A DNA stretch of 64,000 bases from Siphonodentalium dalli (lineage: Eukaryota > Mollusca > Scaphopoda > Gadilida > Siphonodentaliidae), in contig CP136067.1 of assembly GCA_032622095.1 (NCBI GenBank), positions 131,319,990-131,383,989 on the forward strand, given 5' to 3'. Positions 1-10,416 of the stretch are shown one piece after another. Under the pieces are notes generated by a model. The model was not told the origin of the DNA. It searched no databases and worked only from the letters and a program-made list of their open reading frames with translations. The position numbers were made by a program, and so were the translations under genes. Each line of letters opens with the position of its first letter. Positions within the stretch are counted from its first letter, which is position 1.

Positions 1-473
1 CTTAACAGTTGTGAAAATGGTTCGTCTTTGGCATTTATAAAGCATATATATGTAACTATGAAGTCAATTATTATTATAAAAAACACCAATACAAGGCGGG
101 TACCAATGGGATGTCTCGAAAGTCGGAAAGTCGTCGGTTTTCTTCGTTGAGCTAAGGGCGGACCCACCATTACTCTGAGTGACGTTTATGGTACTTATAT
201 ATCAGACCCATCCCATCTATCGAGCTGGCCGTGGCGATCTCACATTCCAACATATCAAGTGACGTTATTTTTGACTGGCCTAAAAATACCAACACGCACT
301 GCGTTCTCAATATATTGCAAACAGCTCAGCGATATCAGCAATCACGCCAAAACCGCTGTCGTACATGGTCACACACTACTAGCGATGATTTGTTGACAAC
401 CGGCAGAAATGAATCCGTTTGGCAATTTTGCAGCTGGCATTTTTGCAGTTTGCGGTGCAATATTGCCAGCGTA
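1..473. other. Unannotated AT-rich stretch
   Basis: I see no domain, RNA gene or repeat boundary here. An open frame from about 231 to 476 has no recognisable motif and low-complexity composition, so I do not call it a gene. Confidence 0.4.
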
Positions 474-866
474 TGAACGTACCCTTAATGTACTTAACTG
501 AAGGTAAAGGTTCCTAACCAGAAATTTCACGACTTAAGTTACTTTGTGAGCGATATTGGTTTGCGTCGCTTACAATTGTGGAATTTATTCTGGGTAATTA
601 TTTCAATGTTTATTGCGATATCGGCTCAGAAAAGTCACAGTAAAGCATGCAATTTCGAGTTGGGACCTTGGCCTACAGTGAAGTACATTATTATGGAACA
701 AATAATAACTAAGACATATATTCCCCGCGTTATTTTTCGACTCTATAACGTCATCTGTCAAAGCTTACAAAAATTCCCAGGTTTTGTACTAGTGGCATAT
801 TTATCTATATATGCGGGTGTTAGCCAGAGTAGAGATTCATGGCATGATCTAATAATTTGACGGGAA
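474..866 (+). mobile_element. Inverted-repeat MITE, family A, 5'-truncated copy
   Basis: This segment matches the right half of the element at 2380-4345 and the copy at 10905-11370, including the blocks starting GAAATTTCACGACTTAAG and GTGAAGTACATTATTA. Only the right arm of the inverted repeat is present. It has the uninterrupted ACTTAAG site that is split by the foldback element in the 2.5-kb copy. The long open frame (546-860) recurs in the 11-kb copy only because the DNA repeats; it is not protein evidence. Family A is named here for this window only; superfamily unknown. Confidence 0.75.
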
Positions 867-1125
867 ATGGTCACATGATCTAGTAATTTTACGTGAAATG
901 GTCACATTATCTAGTAATTTTACGTGAAATGGTCACATGATGTAGTAATTTTACGTGAAATGGTCACATGATCTAGTAATTTTACGTGAAATGGTCACAT
1001 GGTCCAGTAATTTTACGTGAAATGGTCACATGATGTAGTAATTTTACGTGAAATGGTCACACGATCTAGTAATTTTACGTGAAATGGTCACACGATCTAG
1101 TAATTTTACGTGAATTGGTCAATAC
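847..1125 (+). repeat. 31-bp tandem repeat, about 9 copies
   Basis: Unit roughly GATCTAGTAATTTTACGTGA plus AATGGTCACAT, repeated about nine times with point variants (GATGTAG, TATCTAG, GGTCCAG). One or two copies of the same unit follow the right end of the family-A MITE at 4165-4235 and 11367. So this is a copy-number expansion of that MITE's outer edge. Confidence 0.92.
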
Positions 1126-1560
1126 ACCATGGAAATCCCTCATTCAAATTACTTCCTGATATAGGTCGTATTTACGATGATTCCAACCCGCGCATTTAAA
1201 ATCTAGCCATAAATGCAAGACGGACGGACAAACAAATGGGTAGACATGTGGCTATGAGTTATGTGGCTAAAATAATTATGTGTCTCTAATTTTTATGTGG
1301 CTTCTCAAGTAGCCATACAATTTTATGTGGCTATCAAGTAGTTGAAAGTGATAAAATTACAGATTATGGAATCATAACATGTTGGAATTATGGCAGAAGA
1401 AGCTGATTAAAACTCAAAAACTTGCATACAGCAGCTAGGACAGTGGAATAGGAGAAACTGACAGGTCCGTGATTGGGTGACTAGCCACATAACTGTCCGA
1501 ACACATATTGACAAATCATGGACTCTAAATCAATGGACTTTTAGTTTCCCACTTTTGAGT
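1126..1560. repeat. Family-A outer flank and unique DNA
   Basis: Positions 1128-1245 match 4230-4345 (shared CCGCGCATTTAAAATCTAGC), so the family-A repeat unit extends beyond the 31-bp array. From 1245 to 1345 the short phrase TTATGTGGCT recurs four times. No gene seen in the rest. Confidence 0.6.
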
Positions 1561-1626
1561 GACTTCAAAATTAAATAGGCTGATTAGGCCAAATAGATCG
1601 TTTTTGAAGGTTCGTATGAACGCTGT

Positions 1627-2073
1627 TACATGGCATCGCACTTTCTGCTTAGAACTTTTTATCGACCACTGGATTCGCCAGTTCAACTATGGGAGAAAAT
1701 ATATTCTTCGATCGATATGGCAATGGACAATATCCATTGTTCTCATGTCGTGGTCATTGGGGATTTTAATTCAAATGTTTTAGAAACCGAAATAACGCCA
1801 ATAAAATACATTCGACAGAAAATTGGACTGACACAAATTATCAAAGAACCGACATATTTTACTGAGAGCTCATTGTCACTTCTCGACTTATGTATGACCA
1901 ATAAGCCACTTCTTGTCGAATCATATGAAATTTTTTACCCTTTTTTTTTTGCTGACCTGGTTCGATATCACTGCCCAATATTAGTGAAATTAAGTCTAAA
2001 CGTAGTAAAATCGAATCGCGTCATCAAGCGAAGAGTTTGGAATTATAATGCAGCAGATTGTATCAGGATATAA
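1627..2073 (+). pseudogene. Non-LTR retrotransposon endonuclease (EEP) fragment
   Basis: A partial apurinic-type endonuclease domain of a LINE ORF2. Visible motifs in order: YRP near residues 11-13, VVVIGDFN at 41-47 (the catalytic D/N strand), EPTYFT at 73-78, LLDLCMT at 84-90, then a degraded SDH region reading VRYHCPI at about 112-117. In functional elements this domain nicks target DNA for target-primed reverse transcription. No reverse transcriptase follows; the frame stops at 2073 and nothing recognisable continues. The N-terminal third of the domain is missing. It is a dead 5' fragment of a CR1/Rex-like or related element; the clade is a guess, the domain is fairly sure. Confidence 0.75.
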
Positions 2074-2379
2074 AGATTACAAGTACCGTATTTTAAACAC
2101 ATTCAATTTTTGAATGCGCATAACTATTTTTGTAGTTGTGTTCTCTGACACCGGATCTTGAATTCTTCTGGTATAGATGCATACCATTGACCTTGTGTGA
2201 AGAACCCTTATATATTGCATGGTCAAATACGCACTATATATGAACTGGGAGACTATCACTGTGTTAAATACATCCTATTCACCGTGAATAGAATCATTGA
2301 TTGTAACAGTAATCTGCAAGATCTTTCTAATAAATACCGCGCACAAAAGTGCTACAATTTTACTATAGATCATGCCATG
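2074..2379. other. No recognisable feature
   Basis: AT-rich sequence downstream of the LINE fragment. An open frame at 2197-2397 has no motif I recognise and may be decayed LINE linker. Nothing else supported. Confidence 0.35.
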
Positions 2380-2568
2380 AATCTCTACTCTGGCTAACGC
2401 CCGTAGATATCACATTCCACCAGTACAAAACCTGAGAACTTTTTGAAGTTTTGACAGGGAACTTTATAAAGTCGAAAACATAACACAGGGAATATATTTC
2501 TTAGTTATAATCTGTTCCTTATTAATGTACTTCACTGAAGGTAAAGGTTCCTAACCAGAAATTTCACG

Positions 2569-2575
2569 ACTTAAG
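2569..2575 (+). repeat. Target site duplication ACTTAAG, left copy
   Basis: ACTTAAG directly precedes the foldback terminus CACAGGGGCC and is repeated at 3851-3857. The related locus near 530-540 carries one copy, as expected for an empty site. Confidence 0.9.
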
Positions 2576-3850
2576 CACAGGGGCCTGTAACGCGCCCCGC
2601 TGTCCGCCCCCCTTTTGCGCTGCCCATATACGCCGCCGCTATATACGCGCCTGCTTCACGCTAATGGTATAATAATAAGACAAGGGTAACTGCAGAAATT
2701 AACCTTTTTACCATCACTCGCCGATCGATCAAATATAGCTCATTCACACCAGTAATGCCACAGATATAACCACGGATGTATCGGCGAAGAATTCATCTTT
2801 CAATCAATACCACAAACTCCCATCAAAACCATTCATATACATAGCATTTGATAATTTGTTAACCACCGAATATTGTCTCCGAAGACCGTAAATTTTCATT
2901 TTGATCCGGCTCAGAACAAAATGTCGGAAATCTTCTTATAACTTCACCCCCGCGCGGCTTACTATAATTAAAAATCGGCCAAACGATCAACTAAACATTT
3001 AGCGCTCAGTGATTTCTTGTCGGCTAATAATTTATTTACTCATACATATCAACAGATCGTCAGTAAACAATTTCTATAGAGGAGAAATCTGTCGATAATT
3101 CCAACTTTAAAACAAAAATTTGTCAAGTCACAAGTAGAAACAGCCAATCACCGCTCAGTGTTAGAATCGAGATCAGGTCATAATGAATATTAAAATGAGG
3201 ACCTCGATTCTAACACTGAGCGGTGATTGGCTGTTTCTACTATGTCAGTCATGGAAAGGTCAGGTCACAATGAATATTAAAATTAGGAACTTTGTGACTT
3301 GACAAATTTTTGTTTTAAAGTTGGAATTATTGACAGATTTCTCCTCTATAGAAATTGTTTACTGACGATCTGTTGATTTGTATGAGTAAATAAATTATTA
3401 GCCGACAAGAAATCACTGAGCGCTAAACGTTTAGTTGATCGTTTGGCCGATTTTTAATTATAGTAAGCCGCGCGGGGGTGAAGTTATAAGAAGATTTCCG
3501 ACATTTTGTTCTGAGCCGGATCAAAATGAAAATTTACGGTCTTCGGAGACAATATTCGGTTGTTAAAAAATTATCAAATGCTATGTATATGAATGGTTTT
3601 GATGGGAGTTTGTGGAATTGATTGAAAGATGAATTCTTCGCCGATACATCCGTGGTTATATCTGTGGCATTACTGGTGTGAATGAGCTATATTTGATCGA
3701 TCGGCGAGTGATGGTAAAAATGTGAATTTCTACAGTTACCCTTGTCTTATTATTATACCATTAGCGTGAAGCAGGCGCGTATATAGCAGCGGCGTATATG
3801 GGCAGCGCAAAAGGGGGGGCGGACAGCGGAGCGCGTTACAGGCCCCTGTG
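2576..3850. mobile_element. 1,275-bp foldback DNA transposon, non-autonomous
   Basis: Near-perfect inverted arms, 2576-3132 and 3294-3850 (about 557 bp each), start CACAGGGGCCTG and end in its complement. The 160-bp spacer holds a second hairpin: arms at 3133-3170 and 3204-3241 share GTAGAAACAGCCAATCACCG. There is no open frame of note. A 7-bp ACTTAAG duplication flanks it, and the paralogous empty site near 531-540 confirms insertion. Seven-base duplications are unusual; P-like and Dada-like transposons are options, hAT normally gives eight. Few differences between the arms suggest recent activity or correction. Confidence 0.92.
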
Positions 3851-4439
3851 ACTTAAGTTACTTTGTGAGCGATTTTGCTTTGCGTCGCTTACAATTGTAG
3901 AATTTATTCGGGGTAATTATTTCAATGTTTATTGGGATATTGGCTCAGAAAAGTCACAGTAAAGAATGCATTTTCCAGTTGGGTCATTGACATACAGTGA
4001 AGTACATCATTAAGGAACAGATAATAAGTAAGAAATATATTCCCCGCATTATTTTGTCGACATTATAAGGTTCCCTGTCAAAACCTCAAAAAGTTCCCAG
4101 GTTTTGTATTGGTGGCACATGATCTCTATATATACGGGCGTTAGCCAGAGTAGAGATTCATTGCATGATATAGTAATTTGACGTGAAATGGTCACATGAT
4201 CTAGTAGTTTTACGTGAAATGGTCAACACACCATAGGAAATCTTCATTCAAATTAATCTAGGTCGTATCGAAGATGATTTCAACCCGCGCATTTAAAATC
4301 TAGCCATAAATGCAAGACCGACGGACTAACAAATGTGTACATATGTTCACCCCCTGACTCGAATGGCGCCACTTTTGACATCTTTAAAATACACTATTAG
4401 ACTCTACATACCATGGAGATAATTATGTATAAATTAGGT

Positions 4440-4770
4440 GGAAATCTAGCCTCGTGCTCTCGACGCGATACGGCGAACACATAATTAGCGAACTGTAGCA
4501 CTGCGGAGCACTCTCTGGTTCCTTTGAGGGACACAATTGACCAACTGAACTCGGTTAACAACTCCCAACACTTCTACGATATACAATATCGAATCATATC
4601 TGCGGGGGTCAGATTTCCACAAGTGTATGCTAATAACCATATTGACCTTGCTTTTATTTGGCGAAGATATGACTATACCCGAGAGAACACTGTCCAGCAG
4701 ACCGTCTAATCGGATCAACTATGTCAAGGGGAATTCTGCAGCTTCTTCATTTCAGGCACATTGTGTCGAC
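4440..4770 (+). repeat. Duplicated ~320-bp segment, copy 1
   Basis: Matches 5160-5480 with many substitutions and small indels. Shared blocks include CGGCGAACACA, TTGACCAACTGAACTCG, and ACTATACCCGAGAGAA. The spacing of about 0.7 kb suggests an old local duplication. Open frames differ between the copies, so it does not look coding. Confidence 0.75.
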
Positions 4771-4983
4771 ATCTGCCCGCATCATCGTCGTATATATATA
4801 TATATAGGTCAATGTCCGCATACAGACGATATTTGCAACATATCATCGCGCAAATACGCACATAATCGACCTATGATATGCAAATAGGTTCATATTGGAT
4901 TATTTGATTTTCAAATAAGCCGATAATGGACTCATATCCGTTATTCCGTTTTATGGTACAGGCCACAGTGAAAATACACTTTA

Positions 4984-4991
4984 AAGAGCGT
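4984..4991 (-). repeat. CGCTCTTT motif
   Basis: Plus strand AAAGAGCG. It lies at the end of a block that recurs at 5985-6094 (shared CCGTTATTCCGTTTTATG). See the 42-bp monomer entry at 11424. Confidence 0.5.
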
Positions 4992-5159
4992 ACAGCTGTG
5001 TCATTCTCCGCCCATAATGAACCCACAATGAGTAAATAATGAGACTAAAACCCTCTCATTTTCAATTCATTATCGACTGAAAATGAGACGAATCTAAGCA
5101 GATTATCGACCCAAATATAAATATATTATAAGCAGATAATGTGCCGGTTTTTGTGAAAA

Positions 5160-5480
5160 CAGGCTGCAAATCTAGCCTCGTTCTCTCGTCGGGATACGGC
5201 GAACACACAATTAGCAAACTGCAGCACTCCCTCCTTTGAGGGACAGATTTGACCAACTGAACTCGTTTAACAACCCCCAAAACTTCTACGATTTACAATA
5301 TCGAATCATATATGCGGGGATTATATTTGAACTAGTTTATGCTAATAACAATGTTGACCTTGCTTGTAGTTGGTGAGGATACGACTATACCCGAGAGAAT
5401 ACTGTCCGGCAGATCGAGTTGTCTATACTCGTACCAACTTTGTCAAGGAGAATGCCACATCTTCTTCATTTCATGCATTG
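5160..5480 (+). repeat. Duplicated ~320-bp segment, copy 2
   Basis: Partner of 4440-4770; the same ordered blocks with substitutions. Confidence 0.75.
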
Positions 5481-5570
5481 GTACACATTCTGCCTACACA
5501 TGCCCTCATCATCGTATATAGATATAGTTCGATGCCCGCATTTATCGCTTCCAGTAACCGTGTTAAATAA

Positions 5571-6370
5571 TAATTTTTTTCACCGCGTAGCATAGTATTA
5601 TCTTGGGAAATAACACGAATAAACAAAATGACGACTTACAAGATGTGCCCTCTTTAGGCTCTTTATACAGTGTTTTCTCTGTGGCCCTGAATGACCGGTA
5701 TTCGTTCACTGTGGGCTTATTTCAGAATCGAATAAGTCCAATATGAACCTATGTGAGTATTTACTATTTAGATCCAAAATGAACCTATTTGTACGAGGTT
5801 AATGTTGAGCTATTAAGTCTGGGTTTGAGAAAATACTTGTAATGTGCATTTTGTAATAATAATACGTTAGAGTGACGTGGAACACTCCGGTAGTGTGATC
5901 AAATAGGAACTGAGAATACTCTTACTCAAATTAGTTATTTTCCAACATATCCTCGTACATGTAGGTTTATTGGACCTAAATATTCACACCGGTTCATATT
6001 TGATTTATTTAACTCTGAAATAAGCCCATGGTGGACATATACCGTTATTCCGTTTTATGTCGCGGGCCGCAGTGAAAACACATTAGAAAGAGCGTGATTC
6101 TGGTAAGTCGTGTCGATGAAAAAATGTAGATTAAATTGTGCCAATATTGGCTTAGTTCGTATGGGGATAGTCCCATATCGGACCTTTTTAAAAACTGCGT
6201 TTAGGTCCATATAGGACATGTATTTAGGTTAAAGCCACATGGCGGTTTGCGCTCCAAAATACAAATAATATTATTCGCTTTTTAATATTCCACGTATCGA
6301 AATAAGTCGATAAATATATTAACTACCTTTCTACGAGCATTCTGTAACCCATGCAAAAAGGCGCATTACA
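5571..6370. repeat. Diverged repeats, no gene
   Basis: Positions 5655-5770 are roughly the reverse complement of 4885-4990 and 5985-6094, giving inverted copies of one element that ends in AAAGAGCG. Positions 5868-5943 match the start of the ~380-bp repeat at 9190, 15405 and 31115 (block ACACTCCGGTAG). No coding signal. Confidence 0.55.
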
Positions 6371-6373
6371 GTA

Positions 6374-6616
6374 ATGGAAAATGCAACTTATGAACAAGGA
6401 GTTTTGGTCCTAAACAAAGACAGCCATTTGCACGACATGGAACATTCAGTGTTACTGATTCTATTCATGCATGTATGGTATGGTTACTATGGTAGCAATA
6501 AAGAACATTTGTTTGACTTGACAAAATTTGGAAGTTCGAATGAGCCATGTCCGTTTAAAATAAGCCCGTTATGTGCTTATTTTCACGAGAGCAGGTTGCC
6601 ATTCGACAATACATGA
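6374..6616 (+). pseudogene. Unrecognised open frame, possible remnant
   Basis: An 80-codon frame with an ATG, ending just before the TTAA insertion at 6617. I recognise no domain. Removing the MITE does not give a continuous frame with 7019-7393, because a stop remains in that frame at the junction. Probably decayed sequence rather than a gene. Confidence 0.15.
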
Positions 6617-6769
6617 TTAACCCTTTACCCAACAAACGGGCCAAAACCGGCCAAATAAAGCTTCAACAGCCTAAAATATCTTCGGTCTGTCTCAATAGAA
6701 CCATACAAATATGGATATCATTGGAACCGGCTCATTGACCACATTGTGATAGTTACAGTTATGCCCTGT

Positions 6770-6838
6770 GCCAATGCATTATCTTATATATGCGAGTCGA
6801 CCATAGGTCGCCTCGCATATATAAGAGAATGCATTGGC
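6770..6838. repeat. 69-bp hairpin module
   Basis: Arms begin GCCAATGCATT and end AATGCATTGGC, with the inner stem CGACC/GGTCG. The lone mismatch beside the loop stem (GAGT versus GAGG on the paired arm) gives the hairpin an orientation. One of 15 such modules in the window. Confidence 0.95.
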
Positions 6839-6916
6839 CTAAAAAAAATCTTTTTTAACACTTTTTACCATTTTTTCTTACATTCTTTAACAATTTTATA
6901 ATTTTTAATGTGTTAA

Positions 6917-6985
6917 GCCAATGCATTCTCTTATATATGCGAGGCGACCTATGGTCGACTCGCATATATAAGAGAATGCATTGGC
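6917..6985. repeat. 69-bp hairpin module
   Basis: Same module as 6770-6838 in opposite orientation, as judged by the conserved mismatch beside the inner stem. Confidence 0.95.
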
Positions 6986-7018
6986 ACAGGGCCGTTCTGT
7001 TGGGTAAAGGGTTAAACC

Positions 7019-7393
7019 ATGGATAAGTTATCTATCAGGATTAGACTGACTGCTTCCAGCAAGCAATTAATGTTATTGTCAATCACACAAGCTTTAGCTG
7101 AATTGAGTTCACGCAACGTAGAAAGAATTGTGACAGATAACGCTGGAGAATTGTCATCGGCAAGATCCATCCTAGAAGAAAAGAAAATACCAAATAATCC
7201 AGAGAATATTCCTTTTCAAAACAACGCATTTGATTCAGAGAATGTGAATAGAATTCTAAAAAAAATTAGCTTCCTGGCCGGGATGAACGCCATTACGATA
7301 CTCGACACACACTTTCATCAACCAGTACATTTAAGTCAAGACAATTTCCCTCCCATCCAATTTAGTGCAGAAATCATGTTTTGTATTTCTTGA
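7019..7393 (+). pseudogene. Possible retroelement integrase remnant
   Basis: A 124-codon frame beginning just after the TTAA of the T1 element. The stretch VTDNAGELSSA near residues 38-48, followed by IPFQNNAFDSENVNRIL around 63-79, is reminiscent of the D(N)GGEF ... QN..E..N pattern of retroviral-type integrase cores in Ty1/copia-like elements. Key glycine and glutamate spacing is imperfect and no neighbouring retroelement domains or LTRs are visible. It could equally be unrelated. Treat as a weak call. Confidence 0.25.
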
Positions 7394-7581
7394 TTTCATT
7401 TACTTTTTTTATGTGTTACAAATCGCCGTTGCGCCATAGTCTTGTTATATGGGTCAGGTTGTGCGTTCTTCGTCCGAAATTAGATTGGGTGTTGTTCATA
7501 ATGTGAATGTGATTTACACTCTTCTTACGACGATACATTGTAGTTGGCGTACTTTCACACGCACTCTGAAAAGTTTGTACA

Positions 7582-8016
7582 TTAAAGGTACTCAATCCGA
7601 TCAGACGTACGGCCCCCATATCACCAAGATACAACAACAACAACAACAACGTGTCTTCAAAATGCGCTTTAGTTATCAAAATCGATTAATTGCAACAAAA
7701 TATTGCTAACGTGTTATTTATCAACATTTTGTTCAACGAAATATGGTCGTATTATCACTTGAGTATCATGAAATTTGATTTTAGAGTTATCCATCTTCAT
7801 CCGCAATTTTGTCCGAGACAGATGGTTTGATGACTGTTTTCTGGTCCACAAATAATTGCACATCTCGAGAAATAACAAAGTTCAAAATCTGATCACTCTG
7901 ATCTTTGATGTGTGGGTTCCTCGACCCGAATCAAATATGCTTACCCCCCCCCCCCCCCCACCCGAAGCAAAAGAAATAGTAATATTGGAGCGTTAAATCG
8001 GATAATGCATCTTTAA
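7582..8016. mobile_element. TTAA-flanked element, family T5 (ends AGGTACTC), diverged
   Basis: Left end TTAA then AGGTACTCAATCCGATCAG. The right end is degraded (GCGTTAAATCGGAT ... CTTTAA) but still alignable to the T5 terminus. The interior is the reverse complement of the copies at 11839, 20350 and 50045. It contains a (CAA)n run at 7630-7648 and a 16-base C run at 7944-7959. Confidence 0.8.
7944..7959 (+). repeat. Poly-C tract
   Basis: Sixteen consecutive C. Inside a T5 element; probably slippage. Confidence 0.95.
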
Positions 8017-8145
8017 GCATCATTGACATAGTGCATTCTCTTATATATGCGAGGCTCCCTGTGGGAGACTCGCATATATAAGAGAATGCACTGGCACATG
8101 ATCTTTAATGCTGCACCAGCACAGTTCCCGTCATTAAATGGTTAA
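8017..8145. mobile_element. T3 MITE remnant with hairpin
   Basis: Hairpin at 8030-8095, followed by a tail (CTTTAATGCTGCACCAGC) ending at TTAA 8142-8145. The tail matches 28441-28491, 30361-30412 and 62095-62139. The inner stem is CTCCC/GGGAG instead of CGACC/GGTCG. It abuts the TTAA of the T5 element. Confidence 0.8.
8030..8095. repeat. Hairpin module, CTCCC variant
   Basis: Same outer arms as the other modules; both sides of the inner stem changed together to CTCCC and GGGAG. Confidence 0.9.
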
Positions 8146-8231
8146 CGACTAGGGAGTAGCGTACTTGCACTCCTTATAAGATTTACGTCTCTGGAACTGT
8201 GATTTAAAATTTGATTTCTCTATTGATGGGA

Positions 8232-8345
8232 GTCCCTCCATTCCATTGGTCATGTCTCAGACTGGGCGCTATTTCATTGGTTGTGCCACAACAGCTCATT
8301 ACAAGGTGGAATCCAGTCTCTATAAAAAGCCGATAACAATTACAA
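8232..8345 (+). promoter_or_regulatory. Promoter-like cluster: two ATTGG boxes and a TATA box
   Basis: CCATTGG at about 8244, CATTGG at 8275 and CTATAAAAAG at about 8318 lie in an order and spacing typical of an RNA polymerase II core promoter. No convincing open frame follows: 8340-8549 is on the opposite strand and unrecognised. Chance or a transposon-borne promoter is quite possible. Confidence 0.25.
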
Positions 8346-8349
8346 CCAC

Positions 8350-9180
8350 TGCTTCGTGTTGGTTATATTTAAATTGCGAGATCGGAGGTCGATGACGTGT
8401 TGATAATGTCCCACGCACAGCGAAACACAACAACTTTTGCAATAAAGAATACAGGCGACATATTCATAAATTATTATATCATTATACTCAACGCAATCTA
8501 GGAGACATCGATTCTCGCAAACTTTTACTACACTAGGCATGAACTCCATATTTGGTATCGATTTATTACGTCATTTTGGGAAAGCCGCGTCGTCCTATAA
8601 ATATAGACTGCCTTTAGGCCTCTGTCTCTTTATGGAGATCAGATCACACATTCTGAACCAATAATTTGTCCGCCAGTATTTAAAGTGGAAAGGGTAAGTC
8701 TTGTTGTCAAAACTATTGTCATAATTATGTTTAGACTCACTCGGAATACCAGTACACCTGTACAAATGTAAATGTTTTCTGACATCATGTAGCGAGTGCC
8801 TGAATAAGCACTCCATGAACTAACTGAGTGATCATCATTTTACGAACAGCTTGTAGGTACTATATATATACCTTTATTGTCCTCCAATTTCTGAAGAGTG
8901 ATACATATACATGTATACACATTAACGTATATACAACATGTTACAAAAATATCCACTTAGTATCAACAAATGACTTTGTGATCATATGGTCAATGGATTA
9001 TAGTGGTGGTCAGGTGCACATTATTGAATAGCGAACGATCCTTAATCGAGGTTCAAGATTACATAGCGTTTGGTATTCTATCGGAGTAACACGTGGTTAT
9101 GATTAGTAGGTTATGATTATTAGGTTAGGATTAGTAGGTTATGATTGACGAAATATCTGAGATGTTTTAAAAAGTGATTT
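8350..9180. other. No gene seen
   Basis: Contains a second TATA-like TATAAATATA near 8597, and four short GGTTA(T/G)GATTA repeats at 9095-9145. Open frames here lack motifs. Confidence 0.35.
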
Positions 9181-9189
9181 TTAAATGCC

Positions 9190-9575
9190 GAATTTAAAGT
9201 GATGTGAAGATCTCCGGTAGGGTAGTAGAATAGAAATTAAGAATAATCTTGCTCAAAGTAGTTATTTGTTACGAATATTAATCCAAATTGAAGATACGCA
9301 CCGTCATTCTTATATATTAATTAAATGCAATGACTCTCGATGGCGAAATCATTTGTGTTAGGTTATCGCCGATAGTTGCGTCCCGAATTAGGATGTAATA
9401 TTTACAATTGAGCGTATAGTTCAGACGATGTATTCTATGGAGTGGTATGGTCGATTTCTTTGAATTTTTTACGGCGATGTTAGTAGAATGCTGCATTCCC
9501 CATGTTTGTATACCGCCTGAGTACTAACTTGTCAATTTCACGCACCCGAACAAGTCCATAATATGTCTTTAAAAT
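9190..9575 (+). repeat. Interspersed ~380-bp repeat R1, copy 1
   Basis: Co-linear with 15405-15765 and 31115-31495. Shared blocks include AATATTAATCCAAATTGA, TTATCGCCGATA, GCGTCCCGAAT and AAGTCCATAATATGTCTTT at the 3' end. All three full copies are in the same orientation, with no terminal inverted repeat or tail I can fix. It could be a SINE, a MITE piece or part of a larger element. Confidence 0.85.
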
Positions 9576-9583
9576 GTGATTTT

Positions 9584-9591
9584 AAAGAGCG
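9584..9591 (-). repeat. CGCTCTTT motif
   Basis: Plus strand AAAGAGCG, directly after the 3' end of repeat R1. Confidence 0.5.
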
Positions 9592-9893
9592 TACACCAAA
9601 CCTGATCCAAGCACAACAACCAAGGAGACCAAAGTTGATGACTTGTGGTGTAAATGATGTCATACAAATCTCCATTATTTCGTCAAAGTAAGTTCTATAT
9701 ATATATATAGAGTTATCACCCTTCCGATTAACTCAGGATACTCATTTCGAAATACTCTCCGAACATCGCGTGACACGTGTTACTCAGATTGAATATCTTT
9801 CGATATCTAATCGTGTGCGTATTTGGTGATCATATGATGGTCAGGTGCAGGCTGAGTCCAATATCAAATTCTCGGGGAATGTAGCAGCACTAA

Positions 9894-10416
9894 CTCACCC
9901 TGGTTAAGTGGTCCTGCTGGTGTGCTATGATGCTGGTGGGTCCTATACTGAATCGCTATGATGCTGGCAGGAGTAACTGATGCCGTTTCGAAAAAGTACC
10001 GTTATGTTTTCTAAAGATGTCATTTTCGCGGTGTTCAGCTATTTCGAGAGATTTGAAAAAAAGCCAGTGTCTGTATGAAACATTCCAGAGTATATATATA
10101 TTTTTTTATTTTTTTTTATTGATTAATGGCTGCGCTGGTGTTGTGTTTGTCAATCGACATGCACAGACATCTTGATTATATAGTCGATTTGCAACAACTA
10201 TAATGCAACTATAATTCAAATATGTCACAATATATATGTTTTTGAATGTTTGATACACATAATGGCTTTTCCTGGATACGTTCAGATTACCCGAAGGCGC
10301 GAAAATGACAACTTCAGAAAAATAATAACAGCATCAGTTTGTATTAACAACATCATAGCAATACAGCAGGACTCACCTATCATATCACATTAGCGGGACC
10401 ACATGATCGAGGTGAG
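9894..10416. mobile_element. ~520-bp inverted-repeat element, family B, copy 1
   Basis: The left arm starts CTCACCCTGG and the right arm ends with GAGGTGAG. Arms of about 150 bp share GCTATGATGCTG and, complemented, CAGCATCATAGC-type blocks and AAAATGACA. The interior (10080-10260) matches the interior at 28740-28940. No coding content. Confidence 0.8.

Larger units (their letters stand above)
2380..4345. mobile_element. Inverted-repeat MITE, family A, copy interrupted by foldback element
   Basis: Left arm begins near AATCTCTACTCTGGCTAACG and the right arm ends with its complement at about 4135-4170. The native element is about 0.5 kb plus flanking 31-bp units and the 4230-4345 tail. The 1,275-bp foldback at 2576-3850 sits between the two halves. 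Arms include matching blocks around GTACAAAACCTG and CAGGTTTTGTATTG. Confidence 0.8.
6617..7015. mobile_element. TTAA-flanked MITE, family T1 (piggyBac-like ends)
   Basis: The element spans 6621-7011, with TTAA on both sides (6617-6620, 7012-7015). Ends read CCCTTTACCCAACA and its complement TGTTGGGTAAAGGG. TTAA duplication plus CCC ends fits piggyBac-type transposition; this is family knowledge, not proven here. Inside are two 69-bp hairpins in opposite orientation (6770-6838, 6917-6985) around a T-rich core. Copies at 47000-47386 and 47864-48318. No transposase. Confidence 0.93.

Noticed and set aside
546-860. 104-codon frame repeated in similar form at 11038-11301, as if a conserved protein
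   Set aside because: Both lie in the arms of an inverted-repeat MITE and the DNA matches outside the frame equally well; no domain.
6374-7393. Single gene split by the T1 MITE
   Set aside because: Joining the flanks at one TTAA leaves a stop in the downstream frame.
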